A stretch of 27,410 nucleotides of DNA from DATBFG01 sp036558645 (GTDB lineage: Bacteria; Acidobacteriota; Terriglobia; Terriglobales; Acidobacteriaceae), in assembly GCA_036558645.1 (NCBI GenBank), contig DATBFG010000039.1, forward strand, positions 1-27,410, written 5' to 3'. Below the pieces are notes generated by a model. That model was not told where the DNA came from, made no database searches, and worked only from the letters and a program-made list of their open reading frames with translations. The translations under genes were made by a program, and so were the position numbers. Positions 23,416 through 27,410 of the stretch are shown in pieces; the first letter of the stretch is position 1, and each line of letters begins with the position of its first letter.

Positions 23416-26400
23416 ATGAAGATGGAAGACATTAAGAAATCGCACCACGAGGATGTATGCCCCAGCAAGAAGGGCAAACTCGATCTTGATTCCGCGCGCG
23501 CGCATATCGCAGCCGTACAGGGGCCGGAGTACTGGCGGAGCCTCGAGGAGCTTGCCGGCAGCGAAAATTTTCAGGAGATGCTGCACCGGGAGTTTCCGAA
23601 GGGAGCTTCGGAGTGGCTGGATACGGTTTCGCGGCGGGGCTTCCTCAGGTTGATGGGAGCCTCGCTGGCACTGGCGGGGATGACGGGCTGTACGAAGCAA
23701 CCGCTTGAGCCGATCGTTCCCTACGTGCGACAACCGGAAGAATTGATCCCCGGCCGGCCGATGTTCTATGCAACGGCCTTCACGCTAAGTGGATATGCAA
23801 GTCCCCTTCTCGTCGAAAGCCACATGTTCCGTCCGACGAAGATTGAGGGTAATCCGGAACACGCGGCCAGCCTTGGTGCTGCGGATATTTTTGCGCAAGC
23901 ATCTCTTCTCGATTTGTACGATCCAGACCGCTCTCAGACGATCACGAATCTGGGCGAAGTAACCACGTGGGGAGCGTTTGTCAATGCCATTCGCGGGCCG
24001 TTAAGCACACAGAAGGCGGTGCAGGGCTCAGGCATTCGGGTTCTGACACAAACGATTTCTTCGCCAACTCTGGCGGAGCAACTGCGTGCCATGTTGCAGT
24101 TCTATCCGCAGGCAAAATGGCACGTGTATGAGCCTGTTAACCGTACTGCGGTACGCGCAGGCGCTCGGATGGCATTTGGGCAGCCAGTGGAGACCTACTA
24201 CAAGCTGGATGCAGCCGATGTAGTCGTTTCTCTGGATGCAGATTTTCTGTACGCAGGATTTCCGGGCTTCGCCCGTTACGCACGCGACTTTGCAAAGCGC
24301 CGCGATCCCGACGGAAACATGAATCGCATGTACGTGGTCGAATGCGCACCCACATCGACAGGAGCGAAGGCAGATCATCGCTTGCCAATGAGAGCAGTCG
24401 AAGTTGAAGAGTTTGCACGCGGGTTGGCATCGGCGCTTGGAGTCAATGCCGGTTCAGGCACTCTTCCTGGTGATCCGCAGAAATTCCTCGAGGCTGTAGT
24501 TCAGGATCTGAAGTCGCATCGAGGTGCAAGCGTCTTAATACCGGGTGAGCATCAGCCTCCAGCAGTTCACGTCCTCGCACACGCGATCAATGAAGCCCTT
24601 GGAAATGTTGGACGAACAGTCATATACACAGACCCGGTGGATGCGAATCCTGTCGACCAAGCTGCGTCGATCAAAGAGCTTGTGGGCGATATGCGTGCGG
24701 GGAAGGTGGACTTGCTTGTCATTCTGGGAGGCAATCCCGCCTATGACGCCCCGGCGGATCTGAATTTTGCGGATGCATTAAAGAGCACCAACATCCCCTT
24801 GCGTGTTCATCTCGGCATGTATCAGGACGAGACCGCTGAACTTTGCCAGTGGCATGTCCATGAAGCTCATTTTCTCGAAGCCTGGGGCGATACTCGCGCC
24901 TATGACGGGACCGCGAGTGTTGTACAACCGCTGCTGGCGCCGCTCTACGGCGGAAAGAGTCAGCTGGAAGTCGCCGCATTCCTTGCAGGACAAAGCGAAC
25001 CCTCAGGACACGATCTGGTGCGGGCACATTGGCAGAAGCAGCATCCTGGAGCGGACTTCGAGGGATTCTGGCGCAAAGCTCTGCACAATGGCTGGATCGA
25101 TAACACCGCCTTTGCACAGAAGACGGTTAAGTTCACAAACAGTATTCCTCCGGCCACCAAGGCTGACGATAAAGTCGAGATCAACTTCCGGCGCGATGCG
25201 TCGATCTACGATGGGCGCTTTGCCAACAACGGATGGCTGCAGGAACTGCCGAAGCCGATGAGCAAGATGACATGGGACAACCCCGTGCTGATGGGCCCGA
25301 AGATGGCGGAGGCGTACAAACTTCAGAGCAAAGACGGAGTCGAGCTTGAACTGAATGGCGTGAAAGTTCGCTCGGCAGTCTGGATACAAGCAGGGCATCC
25401 CGATAACTCGATCACCGTAACGCTAGGTTATGGGCGACGACGGGCCGGGCGCGCCGGCACGGGAGCAGGTTTCGATCTTTATCCGCTACGCGCGAGTGGA
25501 GTGGGTGACTTCACCACGGGAGTTCAAATTCGCGCGACAGGCGAGGTGTATCCGCTGGCCAGCACCCAGGGTGAGCAAACCATGGATACTCCCACTGGGG
25601 CCAGGCCGCTCGTGCGCGCTGCGAGTCTCGACGAATACAAGAAAGAACCAGAGTTCGCGAAGGAAGAAGAACCAGAGCCAGAGTTGACGCTTTATCCCGG
25701 GCAAAAGGAGTTCAACTACAAGCAAGAGACGTATGCCTGGGGCATGGCGATCGACATGAATAAATGCGTGGGCTGTAACAGCTGCATGATCGCCTGCCAA
25801 TCGGAAAACAATGTCCCGATCGTGGGGAAGGAGCAGGTCATACGCGGACGTCACATGCATTGGTTGCGTGTGGACGCTTACTACCAAGGCGACCGTGCGG
25901 CTCCCCGAGCATATTTCCAGCCAGTTCCATGCATGCAATGCGAAAACGCGCCTTGCGAGGTCGTCTGCCCGGTTGGAGCGACCGCTCACAGTACCGAAGG
26001 CTTGAATGACATGGTGTACAACCGCTGCGTCGGGACGCGCTACTGTTCGAACAACTGTCCTTACAAGGTCCGGCGCTTCAATTTTCTGCTGTTCCAGGAC
26101 TGGACGACACCACAATTGAAGATGATGCGCAATCCCGATGTAAGCGTGCGCAGCCGTGGAGTCATGGAGAAGTGCACCTACTGCGTGCAGCGCATCAACC
26201 AAGCCAGGATCGATTCGGAACGCGAGAACAAGCTGATTGGCGACGAACTGCAGACGGCATGCCAGCAGTCGTGCCCGGCAGACGCGATCAAGTTTGGCAA
26301 CATCAACGATCCGGCGAGCGCCGTGTCGAGACTGAAGAGTCAGTCTCGCAACTACTCATTGCTGGCAGATCTGAATACCAGGCCGCGGACCACATATCTG

Positions 26401-26439
26401 GCGGTTGTTGGCAACCCCAACCCTGAACTGGAATCTTGA
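23416..26439 (+). CDS. actB: ActB, fused molybdopterin-oxidoreductase-like / ferredoxin-like subunit
   Basis: This is the periplasmic iron-sulfur subunit of alternative complex III. The 1007-residue protein has an unusual N-terminal extension of about 72 residues before a twin-arginine motif (SRRGFLRLMG, Arg73-Arg74), the MoCo-oxidoreductase variant of Tat signal. A long molybdopterin-enzyme-like domain (about 95-740) follows, with no CxxC near its start, fitting the cofactor-free ActB1 domain. After an acidic linker (EEEPEPE) the ferredoxin-like ActB2 domain carries four cysteine clusters: CVGCNSCMIAC (784), CMQCENAPCEVVC (839), CVGTRYCSNNC (871) and CTYC (920) with CQQSC (949). This supports three to four iron-sulfur clusters. 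ATG 23416 is chosen; ATG 23422 is also possible, and both lack a strong ribosome-binding site. Confidence 0.94.
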   Translation: MKMEDIKKSHHEDVCPSKKGKLDLDSARAHIAAVQGPEYWRSLEELAGSENFQEMLHREFPKGASEWLDTVSRRGFLRLMGASLALAGMTGCTKQPLEPIVPYVRQPEELIPGRPMFYATAFTLSGYASPLLVESHMFRPTKIEGNPEHAASLGAADIFAQASLLDLYDPDRSQTITNLGEVTTWGAFVNAIRGPLSTQKAVQGSGIRVLTQTISSPTLAEQLRAMLQFYPQAKWHVYEPVNRTAVRAGARMAFGQPVETYYKLDAADVVVSLDADFLYAGFPGFARYARDFAKRRDPDGNMNRMYVVECAPTSTGAKADHRLPMRAVEVEEFARGLASALGVNAGSGTLPGDPQKFLEAVVQDLKSHRGASVLIPGEHQPPAVHVLAHAINEALGNVGRTVIYTDPVDANPVDQAASIKELVGDMRAGKVDLLVILGGNPAYDAPADLNFADALKSTNIPLRVHLGMYQDETAELCQWHVHEAHFLEAWGDTRAYDGTASVVQPLLAPLYGGKSQLEVAAFLAGQSEPSGHDLVRAHWQKQHPGADFEGFWRKALHNGWIDNTAFAQKTVKFTNSIPPATKADDKVEINFRRDASIYDGRFANNGWLQELPKPMSKMTWDNPVLMGPKMAEAYKLQSKDGVELELNGVKVRSAVWIQAGHPDNSITVTLGYGRRRAGRAGTGAGFDLYPLRASGVGDFTTGVQIRATGEVYPLASTQGEQTMDTPTGARPLVRAASLDEYKKEPEFAKEEEPEPELTLYPGQKEFNYKQETYAWGMAIDMNKCVGCNSCMIACQSENNVPIVGKEQVIRGRHMHWLRVDAYYQGDRAAPRAYFQPVPCMQCENAPCEVVCPVGATAHSTEGLNDMVYNRCVGTRYCSNNCPYKVRRFNFLLFQDWTTPQLKMMRNPDVSVRSRGVMEKCTYCVQRINQARIDSERENKLIGDELQTACQQSCPADAIKFGNINDPASAVSRLKSQSRNYSLLADLNTRPRTTYLAVVGNPNPELES

Positions 26440-26456
26440 TGGAGAACAGATAGGCA

Positions 26457-27410
26457 ATGGACGAGCAAAGAGTGGCGATGGACAAGCCGGCGCCGGTGAT
26501 CGAACCGGGGCACACGTTTGCCACCGTTACGGACAAGATCAGTTCGATCGTCCTGACCCGCCCGACCTCAGTTGGGTGGCTCATCGGGTTCGGCATTGCG
26601 TTCATGCTCACCATGATGTTGCTGTTTGCGATCAGCTATCTGTTCGTAAAGGGCGTGGGCATTTGGGGCGTAAATATCCCGGTTGGTTGGGGATTTGCCA
26701 TTGTCAATTTCGTCTGGTGGATCGGTATTGGGCACGCAGGAACTCTCATCTCGGCCATCCTTCTGCTGTTGCGGCAGTCGTGGCGCAACTCGATCAACCG
26801 TTTCGCGGAAGCGATGACCTTGTTCGCGGTCTCTTGCGCGGGATTGTTTCCGGTATTGCACCTTGGACGTCCGTGGCTCGCGTACTGGCTGTTTCCCTAT
26901 CCCAACACCATGAATTATTGGCCGCAGTTCCGCAGCCCGCTGGTGTGGGATGTGTTTGCGGTTTCGACTTACTTCACCATCTCTCTGGTGTTCTGGTTTA
27001 TCGGCCTGATCCCCGACCTCGCAACCCTGCGCGACCGCTCGCATAATCGCTTCACACGCGCCATCTATGGATTTCTCGCAATGGGTTGGCGCGGCTCCGC
27101 GCGCCACTGGAAACGTTACGAAACCGCCTATCTCTTGCTCGCAGGTCTGGCAACGCCCCTGGTCCTCTCCGTTCACACGGTTGTCAGCTTCGACTTTTCC
27201 ATCGCCATTGTTCCTGGCTGGCATAGCACCATCTTTCCCCCCTACTTCGTGGCCGGTGCTATCTATTCCGGTTTCGCTATGGTGCTGATGCTCGCCATTC
27301 CGATTCGTGCCGCTTATGGGCTGGAAGGCTTCATCACTCTTCGACACCTGGAGAATTCCGCCCTGGTCATGCTCGCCACTGGTCTGATCGTCGCCTACGG
27401 CTACATCATG
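26457..27410 (+). CDS. actC: ActC, NrfD-like quinol-binding membrane subunit (partial)
   Basis: It is a polytopic membrane subunit that binds menaquinol/quinol in alternative complex III. The frame is open from ATG at 26457 to the last base (318 codons), so the gene continues beyond the window. It begins MDEQRVAMDKPAPV and has hydrophobic spans at about residues 41-63, 77-104, 118-135, 164-185, 226-245, 262-285 and 300-318. Motifs typical of NrfD/PsrC/ActC are GHAGTLISAILLL, LHLGRPWLAYWLFPYPN and VLSVHTVVSFDF. Family members have eight to ten helices over about 450-480 residues, so roughly two thirds is present. Its short distance to actB (17 bp) marks one operon; actD, actE, actF and oxidase genes are expected beyond. 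Confidence 0.93.
   Translation, partial: MDEQRVAMDKPAPVIEPGHTFATVTDKISSIVLTRPTSVGWLIGFGIAFMLTMMLLFAISYLFVKGVGIWGVNIPVGWGFAIVNFVWWIGIGHAGTLISAILLLLRQSWRNSINRFAEAMTLFAVSCAGLFPVLHLGRPWLAYWLFPYPNTMNYWPQFRSPLVWDVFAVSTYFTISLVFWFIGLIPDLATLRDRSHNRFTRAIYGFLAMGWRGSARHWKRYETAYLLLAGLATPLVLSVHTVVSFDFSIAIVPGWHSTIFPPYFVAGAIYSGFAMVLMLAIPIRAAYGLEGFITLRHLENSALVMLATGLIVAYGYIM

Overview
The window looks like a chromosomal segment of an acidobacterium (Acidobacteriota, Terriglobia / Koribacter-like). This is inferred from the mix of genes (secreted GloVer-repeat protein, paired secreted amidohydrolases, PhoD, fabZ-lpxA-lpxI, alternative complex III), the moderately high GC content, and the many short dispersed intergenic repeats. 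The lipid A genes and Tat/Sec signal peptides indicate a Gram-negative (diderm) cell. No phage, transposase, CRISPR array, tRNA or rRNA was found.

Layout. 1-863: a terminator of an off-window + strand gene, then a minus-strand two-TM protein with a PH-like domain. 864-1849: a gene-free patch of several repeat-like modules. 1850-5094: a Tat-exported PhoD phosphatase, then a secreted TPR protein gene split by an in-frame amber codon. 5095-5452: a foldable dispersed repeat, half of it tandemly duplicated with an 89-bp period. 5453-6838: a secreted GloVer-repeat protein. 6839-7689: no protein gene, but a likely 6S RNA followed by a strong terminator, a heptamer tandem repeat and a promoter for the next gene. 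7690-11117: dnaB (+) convergent with lepA (-). 11165-13619: a VOC protein, a secreted amidohydrolase and maf. 13671-15166: tatA (too short for most ORF cut-offs) and an M20 peptidase on the minus strand. 15258-17470: fabZ-lpxA-lpxI. 17506-17976: a DinB-fold protein. 17997-18134: a second copy of the dispersed repeat, here with perfect 12-bp terminal inverted repeats. 18228-20890: two translationally coupled secreted amidohydrolase paralogues, the second lacking the HxH metal motif. 21053-22498: an aldehyde dehydrogenase. 22602-27410: promoter, structured leader and the first three genes (actA, actB, actC) of alternative complex III; actC runs off the window.

How the parts connect. fabZ, lpxA and lpxI serve fatty-acid and lipid A synthesis for the outer membrane. 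tatA encodes a Tat translocase subunit, and two genes here (PhoD, ActB) carry twin-arginine signals. ActABC forms the core of a quinol-oxidising membrane complex that passes electrons to cytochrome c or an oxidase, whose genes probably lie just downstream. The amidohydrolases, GloVer protein and PhoD are exported proteins, consistent with scavenging of peptides and phosphate esters.

The most noteworthy observations are the probable unannotated 6S RNA, the repeat element with 12-bp terminal inverted repeats and its duplicated relative, a heptanucleotide repeat embedded in a signal-peptide coding sequence, the active/degenerate amidohydrolase pair, and the structured leader of the act operon.
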